Shown piece after piece: positions 32,807 to 41,620 of a stretch of 52,633 nucleotides of DNA. Under the pieces are notes generated by a model. That model saw only the letters and a list, made by a program, of their open reading frames with translations. It searched no databases and was not told where the DNA came from. The translations under genes and the position numbers were made by a program. Each line of letters starts with the position of its first letter. Within the stretch, counting starts at the first letter, position 1. Source of the DNA: Candidatus Thorarchaeota archaeon (lineage in GTDB: Archaea; Asgardarchaeota; Thorarchaeia; Thorarchaeales; Thorarchaeaceae); assembly GCA_018335335.1 (NCBI GenBank), contig JAGXKG010000004.1, positions 37,037 through 89,669 on the forward strand, written 5' to 3'.

Positions 32807-34261
32807 ATGCTGACTCTACCACTCAACATACTATTCATATTCGCAGTGACAACTCCCGCGGTTGGCTATCTGGGAAACAAATACGGTTACAGGAACCTGT
32901 GTGGAGTATATGCTTTGATAGGTGTCTTTCTTGCTGGGTATGCGGTCTATGATCTTTACTTGGTAGCCTCGGGAGGGGTGTATGTATTCCCATCTGATTT
33001 TACACGCCTTTTTGCACATTTCAGAATCGATACGCTTGGCTTTTTCATGGCATTCATTCAGGTTGGCCTAGGTCTCCTTGCCACATTGTATTCTATTAGA
33101 TATATGGAAGAAAAATGGCCTACTCCACTCTATTACTCCTCGTTATTGGCAATGATAGGCGGAATGATGGGGGTAGTATTTGCTGCTGATTTGTTCACTC
33201 TTTTCGTTTTCTGGGAGCTTATGTGCATTAGTTCCTATATGCTTGTAGCATTCGATAGGGAGTGGGAGCCAATTGAGGCCGGGTTGAAATATCTCCTCAT
33301 GAGTGCCGCAGGATCAGCGACTTTTCTTTATGGTATTTCTCTCATCTACGGTTTTGCTGGCTCTCTAGACTTCGTTACCCTTGCGTCAACTCTGGGTCAA
33401 GCCCCAATTAATAGGTGGTTCAATTTCACCTATTTGCTCATTTTTGTTGGCCTTGGTATTAAAGCCGCAGTCGTTCCTCTGCATACTTGGTTGCCTGATG
33501 CTCACTCTGCGGCGCCAACTCCGATATCCGCAATGCTCTCCGGTATTGTTATTGAAACTGGCCTTTATGCCATGTTTCGAGTTTCCTACACTGCCTTGGC
33601 CTCTATCCATGTAGAGTGGATGCTAATCTTGGCTGTCTTCAGCATTATTACCATGACTCTTGGCAATCTATCAGCTCTTCTTCAGAAAGATTTGAAGAGA
33701 TTGCTAGCATATTCCAGTATTGCACATATTGGATACATGTTAGTTGGGCTATCCATTGGCACCGAACTGGCCTTAACAGGTTCTTTTCTACATATCTTCA
33801 ATCATGCGCTGATGAAGGGTACAGCTTTTCTTTGTACTGGTGCGATTCTTTACCGCTTGGGAACCAGGGATTTGGACAAGATAGGTGGCGTTGGAAGGAA
33901 GATGCCTATCACAGCTATTGCCTTTGGGGTTTCCTTACTTGCCCTATCTGGCCTACCAGGTCTCAACGGATTTGTAAGTGAATTGACCCTCGTCCTTTCA
34001 ACCCTTGAAGAGGGCTTCTTATGGCTCGGTATTGCAGTAATCCTCAATACAGCCATATCGGCAGGATACTACCTACGAATCTTCCGTACAATGATGCAGT
34101 CGCCACCAACCGAGTTAGCTGAGGAAGCTGAAGAGGCGCCTGTGAGTATGCTGGTACCTATCTGTCTGCTAGCCACATTCATTGTAGTTTTTGGTATTTG
34201 GCCTGACATAGTGCTCGATTTGGCGAGACAAGCTGCACAGGGACTTCTGGGCCTAATTTAA
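32807..34261 (+). CDS. Antiporter-type subunit N (NuoN/MrpD-like)
   Basis: 484 residues, about 14 helices. The TM5 Glu is intact (E137 in FVFWELM). GIKAAVVPLHTWLPDAHS gives the TM7 Lys, and QKDLKRLLAYSSIAHIGYM a Lys in the second half. Likely one of three ion-translocating channels of the complex. It starts at the base after the K stop codon. Confidence 0.9.
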   Translation: MLTLPLNILFIFAVTTPAVGYLGNKYGYRNLCGVYALIGVFLAGYAVYDLYLVASGGVYVFPSDFTRLFAHFRIDTLGFFMAFIQVGLGLLATLYSIRYMEEKWPTPLYYSSLLAMIGGMMGVVFAADLFTLFVFWELMCISSYMLVAFDREWEPIEAGLKYLLMSAAGSATFLYGISLIYGFAGSLDFVTLASTLGQAPINRWFNFTYLLIFVGLGIKAAVVPLHTWLPDAHSAAPTPISAMLSGIVIETGLYAMFRVSYTALASIHVEWMLILAVFSIITMTLGNLSALLQKDLKRLLAYSSIAHIGYMLVGLSIGTELALTGSFLHIFNHALMKGTAFLCTGAILYRLGTRDLDKIGGVGRKMPITAIAFGVSLLALSGLPGLNGFVSELTLVLSTLEEGFLWLGIAVILNTAISAGYYLRIFRTMMQSPPTELAEEAEEAPVSMLVPICLLATFIVVFGIWPDIVLDLARQAAQGLLGLI

Positions 34262-34275
34262 CGGAGAGATAACAA

Positions 34276-36309
34276 ATGCTAATTGATATCAATATACTCG
34301 CTTGGTTTACTTGGATATTCCCGCTAGTAGGTGCAGGTATCTCTCTGCTCCTATCCAAAAAGAATGATCGATTTAGCGCCTATGGGACTGTGTTATTCGG
34401 GTTCTTGGGATTCCTCATGGCATTTCTGATGCTTCCAGAGGTTTTCCATCCTGAAGCTATCAATACTACGGCATTTTGGGTAACTTTGCCCGGCGGTATA
34501 TCTGTGTCTATAGGTATGCTCGTTGATCCACTTACAATTATCTTGGCCAATATTGTGAGTTTTCTGGCCTTCCTCATACTTGTTTACTCTGTCAAATATG
34601 TTGAACACGAACCAGGAAAAACAAGATACTGGTTCTTCATGTCTCTATTCATTGGCAGCATGCTACTGCTTGTGATGGCGGACAACTTGATTCTCCTATT
34701 CGTGGGCTGGAAGATGGTTGGCGTATGCAGTTATGCACTTATCGGCCATTACTACAGCGACGAAAAAGAACATTGGATTGGAGGTCCAGAGCCGTTTTCT
34801 TTCCAGAAGCCTTCACGGGCGGGACTGAAAGCTCTACTGGTTACGACCTTCGGAGACGTTTCGCTTCTTGGCGGAATGATTCTCATCTACATGTATTCGG
34901 GAACATTCAACTTCATTCAGCTCTATGAGACGGTTTCCACTTGGGTTCCTGCTATGGCGGCTGATCCCGGAGTACTGACGCTTGCATCTGTTCTGGTTCT
35001 TGGTGGTCCAATTGCAAAATCGGCCCAATTCCCCCTCCATGAATGGTTGCCTGAAGCCATGGCGGGTCCAACCCCTGTATCCGCATTGATACACGCAGCA
35101 ACAATGGTGAAGGCTGGCGTGTATTTCGTTGCTCGAATGGCACCAATCTTCTTCTACGGTTATTGGATTGGTGGTTTCTCTGAAGCTGGAACCTTCTTCT
35201 TGATTACAGCAGCAGTTGGAGGTTTCACTGCTTTTCTAACTGGCACTCAAGCCATGGTGGCTCTTGAACTGAAAAAGGTACTCGCCTTCTCAACCATGAG
35301 CCAAATCGGGTATATGATTCTTGGTCTGGGTGTGGCAGGTTTGAGCCCCGAAGCACTTACTGGTGGCCTTACAGCAGGCATTTTTCATCTTGTAAGTCAT
35401 GGTATTTTCAAGGCAGCATTATTCCTTACTGCCGGTTTCATTCTTCACGCTACAGGCACAATCTATATGTCTGAAATGAATCTTTCACGAACCCGGACGA
35501 AACTGACTTGGGCAGCTATGTGGATAGTAACACTGTCCTTAATGGGGGTTCCACCGCTATCAGGATTCTGGAGTAAAGAAGAAATTCTGACTGTCTGTCT
35601 TGACGGCGGTCATTTCATTCTGTTTGCATTTGCATTATCAACAGTCGCAATCACAGCGTTCTACTCGGTTCGATTTATGGGAATGGTATTCCATGGTCCC
35701 CAAGAGGAGAGCTCTTCTCATCACGAGGCTGACCGAATAATGCTCACTCCCTATGCTCTTCTTGCGATTCTTACATTGGGGCTTGGGATAATCGGTCCTT
35801 GGTTTGGTGAAGGACTGCATCACATATTCGAGGAGTATTTTGTTCACACACTCGGATTCGAAGTGGTTGCAGAATCCACAGCTATAGCCCCATCAATGGC
35901 TCTTTCTGAAACAATACCCTTCTTGATACCCATTCTTTCAATCTCGATGCTCGCTCTTGGAGCACTTCCTGCTTACAGGTTGTATGTTTCAAGAAAGAGT
36001 AATCCAAAAGATATCGTTGGCGAGGAAGGTGTCCTGAAGAAACTACATTCTTTCCTCTGGAACCGTTGGTACATCAACGCAGCATACTTGGCGATAGTTG
36101 ACGGAATAATGGCTATGCGAGAACCACTGAAGAAGTATGTTGAACGACCCATTGATCGAGCTTTGAATGACGGTATTCCTAATCTCTTCTCTGCGATAAG
36201 TAATAAGGTGAGGAAAATCCAAACAGGAAACTTCTCAATCAATATGCTCTATGTATTCGCTTTCTTGGTACTGGCTGGAATCGTACTCCTATTTACGGGG
36301 GTGCCCTGA
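34276..36309 (+). CDS. Antiporter-type subunit L (NuoL-like) with Lys at TM5
   Basis: 677 residues including the long C-terminal lateral helix and final anchor typical of NuoL. Landmarks are SAQFPLHEWLPEAMAGPTPV with the TM7 Lys, and LELKKVLAFSTMSQIGYM. At the key TM5 position (GWE in NuoL) the protein has K146 in LLFVGWKMVGVCSY; the codon AAG is at 34711-34713. Glu here is nearly universal in the family, so this subunit may not pump in the usual way. It starts 14 bases after N. Confidence 0.92.
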   Translation: MLIDINILAWFTWIFPLVGAGISLLLSKKNDRFSAYGTVLFGFLGFLMAFLMLPEVFHPEAINTTAFWVTLPGGISVSIGMLVDPLTIILANIVSFLAFLILVYSVKYVEHEPGKTRYWFFMSLFIGSMLLLVMADNLILLFVGWKMVGVCSYALIGHYYSDEKEHWIGGPEPFSFQKPSRAGLKALLVTTFGDVSLLGGMILIYMYSGTFNFIQLYETVSTWVPAMAADPGVLTLASVLVLGGPIAKSAQFPLHEWLPEAMAGPTPVSALIHAATMVKAGVYFVARMAPIFFYGYWIGGFSEAGTFFLITAAVGGFTAFLTGTQAMVALELKKVLAFSTMSQIGYMILGLGVAGLSPEALTGGLTAGIFHLVSHGIFKAALFLTAGFILHATGTIYMSEMNLSRTRTKLTWAAMWIVTLSLMGVPPLSGFWSKEEILTVCLDGGHFILFAFALSTVAITAFYSVRFMGMVFHGPQEESSSHHEADRIMLTPYALLAILTLGLGIIGPWFGEGLHHIFEEYFVHTLGFEVVAESTAIAPSMALSETIPFLIPILSISMLALGALPAYRLYVSRKSNPKDIVGEEGVLKKLHSFLWNRWYINAAYLAIVDGIMAMREPLKKYVERPIDRALNDGIPNLFSAISNKVRKIQTGNFSINMLYVFAFLVLAGIVLLFTGVP

Positions 36310-37797
36310 ATGGAGATTCCATTCTTACTGCTTCAGACGGTACTCATTCCAGCAGTCTCTGTACCGATTATGGGATTACTTGGCAAGAAAATAGGCAAAC
36401 AAGTCGGCTGGGTTGTAACCGCAGTTCTAGCATACACAACCTTTCTCCTGCTCCTTGGAGGTGTAGATTACTGGGTCAGTGGATCTGCACTCAGTGAGCA
36501 GTATTTCTGGAGCACAGCACTCTTCGACATCGAGTTCGGATTCTTGGCTGATGGTCTCAGCTATCCTGTTGCCGTCATCATGAATATACTATCAATGACG
36601 CTTGCTGTGTATTCCATTCGATATGTTGAACATGCCATTGAGGAGCTCTATGGTGATGGGAATGAAGGCATGAATGGGCTTTACTATGGGCTTTTCATGT
36701 TCTTCCCGACCGGACTTGTGGGAATGTCATTAGCAACGAACCTGGTTGAAATCTACTTATTCCTCGACGTTTTGCTGATTCCTCTCTACTTCATCATAAG
36801 CTATTTTGGACTCATAAAGCGACATCGAATTGCAACCATGGTCTTCCTATGGGGCTTCATAGGCGGTTCACTCTTTCTCATAGGTTCAGTAATGGTATAC
36901 TCACAGATTGGGAGCCTCATGATTAGAGATTTACCAGCTCTCGCAGGGTCGCCTCTAGCGTTCTGGGCAGCGATATTCATGCTCGTAGGGATTCTCACGA
37001 AGATGGCTGCATTCGGTTTTCATGTGTGGCTACCTTGGGTGCATTCAGGGGCTCCAACACCAGTATCTGGTATATTGACTGTCGTTGTCGGTATCATGAG
37101 CTACTTGCTAGGTAGGATATTTGTCCAGAATCTGGCAACTGTTATCCAAGCGCTGTCAACACCACTCATGATTTGGGCATTGATTACTATGCTCTACGGT
37201 GGTCTGCTAACCCTTGCTCAGGATGATATCAAACGTCTGTATGCTTGTTCGACAATAAGCCAGACTGCATACTCCCTCCTGGGATTGGCAACTCTTACGA
37301 CTACGGGAGCCGCTGGAGGTGTATTCTACTTCCTTAGCCATTCCCTCGGCAAGGTCATACTATTCTCTGCCGCTGGGATGGTGATGATCAAGACCGATGT
37401 TAGAGACATCAACAAGATGGGAGGACTTGCGAAGAAGATGCCACTTACGGCGACCCTTTGTGTGATGGGTTCGCTAATTCTATCTGCGATTCCACCATTC
37501 AGTGGTTTGCAAGCGGAATGGATTATGTTCATCGGTATTTTTGAACAAGGTGTCGCTGCAGGCACCCTTCTCAACATAGCAATACCGGTAGCTGGGATAT
37601 TCATCACCTTCATTTCCAGTGTCTATACTTTCTGGCCGGTGATGAGGATATTCTTCGGTCCCCTGCCTAAATCACTAGAAGATGTTGAAGAAGCACCACT
37701 ATCAATGATTGGACCGACTGCGATTCTTGCTCTGATTTCCTTCTTGTTTGGTATCTACCCCGAGTTGGTCATGCGGTTCTTATCGGCCGCGTTCTAA
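36310..37797 (+). CDS. Antiporter-type subunit M (NuoM-like) with Asp at TM5
   Basis: 495 residues, 14 helices. GILTKMAAFGFHVWLPWVHS holds the TM7 Lys and DDIKRLYACSTISQTAYS a later Lys. The TM5 motif FWE-x-x-L-x-P is here LFLDVLLIPLY, with D153 in place of Glu, a conservative change. Abuts the L stop directly. Last gene of the unit, followed by a terminator. Confidence 0.9.
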   Translation: MEIPFLLLQTVLIPAVSVPIMGLLGKKIGKQVGWVVTAVLAYTTFLLLLGGVDYWVSGSALSEQYFWSTALFDIEFGFLADGLSYPVAVIMNILSMTLAVYSIRYVEHAIEELYGDGNEGMNGLYYGLFMFFPTGLVGMSLATNLVEIYLFLDVLLIPLYFIISYFGLIKRHRIATMVFLWGFIGGSLFLIGSVMVYSQIGSLMIRDLPALAGSPLAFWAAIFMLVGILTKMAAFGFHVWLPWVHSGAPTPVSGILTVVVGIMSYLLGRIFVQNLATVIQALSTPLMIWALITMLYGGLLTLAQDDIKRLYACSTISQTAYSLLGLATLTTTGAAGGVFYFLSHSLGKVILFSAAGMVMIKTDVRDINKMGGLAKKMPLTATLCVMGSLILSAIPPFSGLQAEWIMFIGIFEQGVAAGTLLNIAIPVAGIFITFISSVYTFWPVMRIFFGPLPKSLEDVEEAPLSMIGPTAILALISFLFGIYPELVMRFLSAAF

Positions 37798-37818
37798 GAT
37801 CTAGTGAGAAGCACAGTG

Positions 37819-37863
37819 CTGGGGCTCTATCTTGAGCCCCTCATTCTTTCTTTGCATCAGTTT
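37819..37863 (+). terminator. Hairpin and T-rich tract after subunit M
   Basis: GGGGCT (37821-37826) and AGCCCC (37835-37840) form a 6-bp stem with an 8-base loop, followed by a pyrimidine-rich TCATTCTTTCTTT run. It closes the J-K-N-L-M unit, so the following oxidoreductase genes need their own promoter. TATA candidates for these lie at about 37904-37912 and 37924-37931. Confidence 0.65.
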
Positions 37864-37983
37864 TTGGTTCATAGATGCTGCCGCTGTTTCTGAATGTGTT
37901 CAGTGATATACCACATCAACAAGTCTTTTATCCCGGCGGTCTTGTAGCCCAATTGTCAGTAAAAGAGAGTCTGAGGCAAAGAT

Positions 37984-38829
37984 ATGACCCAAGTACACAC
38001 TCAAACACTCAAGCACCCCATGGCGAAATACATACGAGAGGATCGCCAACCATGGATCTATTGCCCTGGATGCAGCATTGGCATTGTCACCAATATGGTT
38101 GCACGGGCAATTGATAATCTTGGCTTGAATTACCATGATGTGGTAGTCGTCTCAGGTATCGGTTGCACTGGACGTACTTCCGGGTATTTTGAAACTGGTT
38201 CCTTCCATACCACCCATGGCCGGGCTATTGCCTTTGCCAGTGGTGTGAAGATAGCTAATCCTGACCTGGAAGTGATTGTTGTATCTGGAGATGGAGACAT
38301 TGCAGCAATCGGAGGAAACCATCTCATCCATGCTTGCCGCCGAAATGTCGACATAACCGTCGTATGTGTTAACAACTTCAACTATGGTATGACAGGTGGC
38401 CAATTCGGACCGACAACCGAGCATGAGAGATACACTCAGACTTCGCCAAAACCGATTGGGAATATCGAACATCCTTTCAACCTTGTGAAACTGGCTGCAT
38501 CATCTGGAGCCACATTTGTTTCACGATGGACTGCGGTGCAGGCACGACGAGCTACCCAGTCAATTGAGAAAGGCATTGCGAAAGATGGTTTCTCGTTCAT
38601 TGAGGTTGTTGGCGCTTGTCCTACTGCATACGGTCGGCGAAATGATATGGGCGCTGGTGTCGAAATGCATAGGCATCTTCTTGAAGTAGCCGAGATACAG
38701 AATGGTCTTCCCCCTCATGAAGCAACATTGGATTACGATAATAAAATCATCTGTGGAGAATTCGTAAACATAGAGAAGGCTGAATATACTGACATATTGA
38801 AGGCTGCTCGTCAAAAGGTAGAGGGGTGA
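37984..38829 (+). CDS. 2-oxoacid:ferredoxin oxidoreductase beta subunit (KorB-like)
   Basis: 281 residues. YCPGCSIGI, SGIGCTGRTSGYFE, HTTHGRA, SGDGDIAAIGGNH and NNFNYGMTGGQ give the ThDP and Mg2+ site of the KorB/VorB type. It is distinct from the beta subunit at 7408. No alpha subunit lies before it (only 186 bases separate it from subunit M) and none follows, so it must use an alpha encoded elsewhere if it is a full enzyme. It is on the plus strand inside the hydrogenase region. Confidence 0.9.
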   Translation: MTQVHTQTLKHPMAKYIREDRQPWIYCPGCSIGIVTNMVARAIDNLGLNYHDVVVVSGIGCTGRTSGYFETGSFHTTHGRAIAFASGVKIANPDLEVIVVSGDGDIAAIGGNHLIHACRRNVDITVVCVNNFNYGMTGGQFGPTTEHERYTQTSPKPIGNIEHPFNLVKLAASSGATFVSRWTAVQARRATQSIEKGIAKDGFSFIEVVGACPTAYGRRNDMGAGVEMHRHLLEVAEIQNGLPPHEATLDYDNKIICGEFVNIEKAEYTDILKAARQKVEG

Positions 38830-39398
38830 TTCAGGTGTCACGTTTCGAAGTACGAATGGGCGGTTTTGGAGGACAGGGTATTGTCACCATGGCTGTTGTG
38901 CTTGGTGAGACAGCATCACTGATTGAAGGCAAGGAGTGCGTACAAACACAGTCGTATGGCCCTGAAGCTAGAGGCGGAGCAAGCAAGAGTGAGGTGGTAA
39001 TCAGCGATGATAAAGAGGTTGATTATCCCAAGGTCATTGCTCCAGACGTGTTTATCGTACTGAGCAGAGCAGCTTATCTTTCATACAAGGATGACCTCAA
39101 AGAAAATGGAACACTCATCGTTGATGAGGATCTAGTAGAAATCGAGGGCGATTTGCCCGAGGGTACTAGAATATACAAAATCCGTGCTACTCATATCGCG
39201 GACAACAAAGTGGGTTCCAAGCTTGCTACGAACGTCGTTATGCTCGGAGCGTTCTCAGCAATCACGGGTGAAGTAACACTCGAAGGATTGAGAGAACGAG
39301 TAGCTCAGCGGTGGCCGCGATTCAAGGACACCAACCTGAAAGCCCTTAAACTTGGATATGAAGCTGGGGAGAAGGCTGTAGAAGAAGCCGAATCTTGA
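38826..39398 (+). CDS. 2-oxoacid:ferredoxin oxidoreductase gamma subunit
   Basis: About 190 residues: MGGFGGQGIVT loop, QSYGPEARGGASKSEVVIS, and a C-terminal helix. These are the marks of KorC/VorC gamma subunits. GTG 38826 overlaps the beta stop; GTG 38835 behind GAGGGGTG is an equally good start. Co-translated with beta. There is no delta ferredoxin gene. Confidence 0.9.
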   Translation: MIQVSRFEVRMGGFGGQGIVTMAVVLGETASLIEGKECVQTQSYGPEARGGASKSEVVISDDKEVDYPKVIAPDVFIVLSRAAYLSYKDDLKENGTLIVDEDLVEIEGDLPEGTRIYKIRATHIADNKVGSKLATNVVMLGAFSAITGEVTLEGLRERVAQRWPRFKDTNLKALKLGYEAGEKAVEEAES

Positions 39399-39474
39399 GA
39401 TCCATGCCATAACTGCTTACATGATTACTTGTACCAGGTTTTACTTGAGACTTGCACTCATGTAAGACCCTGAG

Positions 39475-39540
39475 AGAAAAAAGAAACTAGGAGTGGATTC
39501 CCGTCATATTAGGCGGGTTCACCACTCAGATTTTTGTTTT
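39475..39540. terminator. Bidirectional terminator between convergent units
   Basis: GAGTGG (39491-39496) pairs with CCACTC (39522-39527), with an inner CCCG/CGGG stem (39500-39503 and 39514-39517). The plus strand continues into TTTTTGTTTTTG, and the minus strand into a T-rich run (complement of about 39475-39486). It can end both the gamma gene and the large-subunit gene. Confidence 0.7.
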
Positions 39541-39544
39541 TGCT

Positions 39545-40765
39545 TCACTTGTTTTCTTCGTACGCCTTGTTCGCCCGTACTCTGAGCTGCTCCTTGGACA
39601 CGATTTCGATTGACTCGTCTTCTGCATCAACAAGAGCAATCCGATCTGTACAACTGTAGCATGGGTCGATTGCAGCCAAGATGATTGGTGCGTCTGCAAT
39701 TTGATAGCCTCTCAAGGTATGTTCCATGCTGACCCAGTTAGCGTGGGTCGGTGCCCTAATCTTAACACGTTCTGGCTTGCTTGTACCATTGGTAACCAAG
39801 TAATGCACGAGTTCACCACGTGGTGCTTCATGCCTTGCGACAACCTCGTTTGGATCGATCCTGGGACTCATTCTGGTCTGAATGTCTCCATCCGGCAAGT
39901 TCTCAATGAGCCATCGTGACATCTCGATTGCCTGAACAATTTCCTTCAACCTGACAATGGTTCTGCCGGCAACGTCGCACCGGTCTGACAGAATCATATC
40001 CCAGTTGCCCGTATCAATTAGGTGGGGGTACGCTTGGGTGGGGTCGGTGAAACGTACATCTACCGGAACATTACTACCTCTCGCGGTTGGACCTACAGCT
40101 CCATGGCTTTTTGCCATTGAAGTCTCAAGGACACCAACATCCTCTACACGATTGAGAAGGCTTCTCTCCTTGATTGCGGTATTGAGGTAGTAATCCATCT
40201 GCTCCTCAAGCTTATCGAGGCGCTTGAGCAGGCTGTGTGCTAGCTCGTCAGAGATGTCTCTTCTGACTCCACCAATGGAATTCATATCATGGTGAATACG
40301 TGCCCCGGATAGCTCCTCGAGCATATCGAGGGATAGCTCTCGGTCTCGCCACGCATACATGAATAGTGTTTCGAATCCGATCTCGTGGGCTGCAACGCCA
40401 AACCAGAGCATGTGTGAATGGATTCGGTCCATTTCCCATGTCAGGGTTCTGATGAATTTGGCTCGTTCAGGAGGTTCCTTTTCGGCTGCAAATTCAACTG
40501 CTTGAGCATAGTTCCCGTTATGTGTTGCAGAACAGATACCACAAATCCTAGCTAGCAAGTACAGGTTCTGGGTGTGAAGGTTGCCTTCCGTTGCCTTTTC
40601 TATGCCCCTGTGATTGTAGGATATGTTCACTTCGGCGTCGACAATCTCCTCACCATCCAAGGTAAGCTTGAACATACCTGGTTCTTTCAGTGCTGGATGC
40701 TGGGGACCAATTGGAATGGTAATTCGAGGGGGTACGAATGTCTTCCTCTGTTCTTTCGAGGTCAT
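39545..40765 (-). CDS. Group 4 [NiFe]-hydrogenase large subunit (D-type), NiFe ligands kept
   Basis: 406 residues. The fold is that of NuoD/EchE/HycE large subunits (IPIGPQHPALKEPG start, NHRGIEKATEG, TWEMDRIHSHMLWFG, MNSIGGVRRD). Both nickel-binding pairs are present: C75 and C78 in RICGICSATH, and C369 and C372 in DPCYSCTDR. Complex I and Fpo large subunits lack these Cys. After R375 there are 31 more residues, close to the 32-residue peptide removed from E. coli HycE during maturation, so C-terminal processing is plausible. Catalyses H+/H2 interconversion with electrons from ferredoxin. One base after the C gene. Confidence 0.93.
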   Translation of the reverse strand: MTSKEQRKTFVPPRITIPIGPQHPALKEPGMFKLTLDGEEIVDAEVNISYNHRGIEKATEGNLHTQNLYLLARICGICSATHNGNYAQAVEFAAEKEPPERAKFIRTLTWEMDRIHSHMLWFGVAAHEIGFETLFMYAWRDRELSLDMLEELSGARIHHDMNSIGGVRRDISDELAHSLLKRLDKLEEQMDYYLNTAIKERSLLNRVEDVGVLETSMAKSHGAVGPTARGSNVPVDVRFTDPTQAYPHLIDTGNWDMILSDRCDVAGRTIVRLKEIVQAIEMSRWLIENLPDGDIQTRMSPRIDPNEVVARHEAPRGELVHYLVTNGTSKPERVKIRAPTHANWVSMEHTLRGYQIADAPIILAAIDPCYSCTDRIALVDAEDESIEIVSKEQLRVRANKAYEENK

Positions 40766-40766
40766 C

Positions 40767-41336
40767 TTACTGTGCCTCCTTTTTTGCTGACGGTACGGGT
40801 GGTCGCTTTATTCTCTCTCTGACCCCTCTCGGATCATCCCAGTCCTTTCTAAGGGGATGCTCATCTTCGGGCCAATCTTCGGGAAGTTCCACTCTATGTT
40901 TCTTCTCAAGCCCTACAGCAACAACTCCATACATCTCGTATAGCTCATTTTCTACATATTCGAAAGCGGGAAACAGGTCTACGATTGAAGGATATTCTGG
41001 CTTATCTCGAGGAACGTTGACTCGAGCAGTCAAGGATATGTTTCTATCGTTGAGGAAGAAATGATAGCACGCCTGAAGATCGTCTCCGAGGTCTCTTCCT
41101 GAGAGAGTAGAGCATTGCCAGACTCCCTGTTCTTCCTTCAGGTATTTTGCGAAGTCACGGAATTTGTCCTTCTTGACTTGAATAAAGACCCGGCGTGGTT
41201 GCTTGTGTACATAAGACCCCTCCTCGATCACAGCATCTGGGTTGTCATTCATAATTTCATCAAAGAGCTCGTACTCTGTCTCATGACCTTCCCTATCAGC
41301 GGGATGGTGTTCGCCTGGTTCTTCTTTATCACTCAT
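40767..41336 (-). CDS. Group 4 hydrogenase/complex-I-type subunit C
   Basis: 189 residues. An acidic 30-residue N-terminal extension is followed by the NuoC/HycE-N domain: VFIQVKKDKFRDFAKYLKE, then FEYVENELYEMYGVVAVG and LPEDWPEDEHPLRKDWDD, the family end motif. It scaffolds the large subunit on the cytoplasmic side. C and D are separate genes, as in archaeal complexes, not fused as in HycE. Start ATG 41336. Confidence 0.92.
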   Translation of the reverse strand: MSDKEEPGEHHPADREGHETEYELFDEIMNDNPDAVIEEGSYVHKQPRRVFIQVKKDKFRDFAKYLKEEQGVWQCSTLSGRDLGDDLQACYHFFLNDRNISLTARVNVPRDKPEYPSIVDLFPAFEYVENELYEMYGVVAVGLEKKHRVELPEDWPEDEHPLRKDWDDPRGVRERIKRPPVPSAKKEAQ

Positions 41337-41620
41337 GATGTAGCAGCCTCTTGGATTTCTCTAATGAACGGTCCTGTTGAATTGCTCATTAGTATCGCCT
41401 GGACCACGATAGATTTCGTTGTCGACTGACTGGCTGGAAATCATAGCAGCCGGCAGTCGTTACAGGCCGCAATTGTCGCTTTTTGCAACCCTCATATAAT
41501 GTTTAGGTTCAACACATATCAAACCACTCATATGGATATGAAAGAAGAAACTTGGAATACAGTTGAGTTCGCCTTGAACAGATATTGTTGGTCTGGGCGT
41601 TGAAAATGATGTTATTCTCT
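41337..41620. other. Intergenic region upstream of hydrogenase C-D unit
   Basis: 284 bases. A strong TATA-like CATATAATG at about 41490-41500 reads on the minus strand as CATTATATG and would give the C-D unit a leader of some 130 bases. Several short frames exist but none has coding character. Confidence 0.4.

Noticed and set aside
29620-41336. Reading the cluster as respiratory complex I or F420H2 dehydrogenase (Fpo)
   Set aside because: The large subunit has both nickel-binding CxxC pairs and the small subunit the CNGCD motif. NuoE/F/G and FpoF are absent.
41115-41429. Plus-strand frame opposite hydrogenase subunit C
   Set aside because: It is antisense to a clear NuoC-type gene; its hydrophobic look comes from the complement of charged codons.
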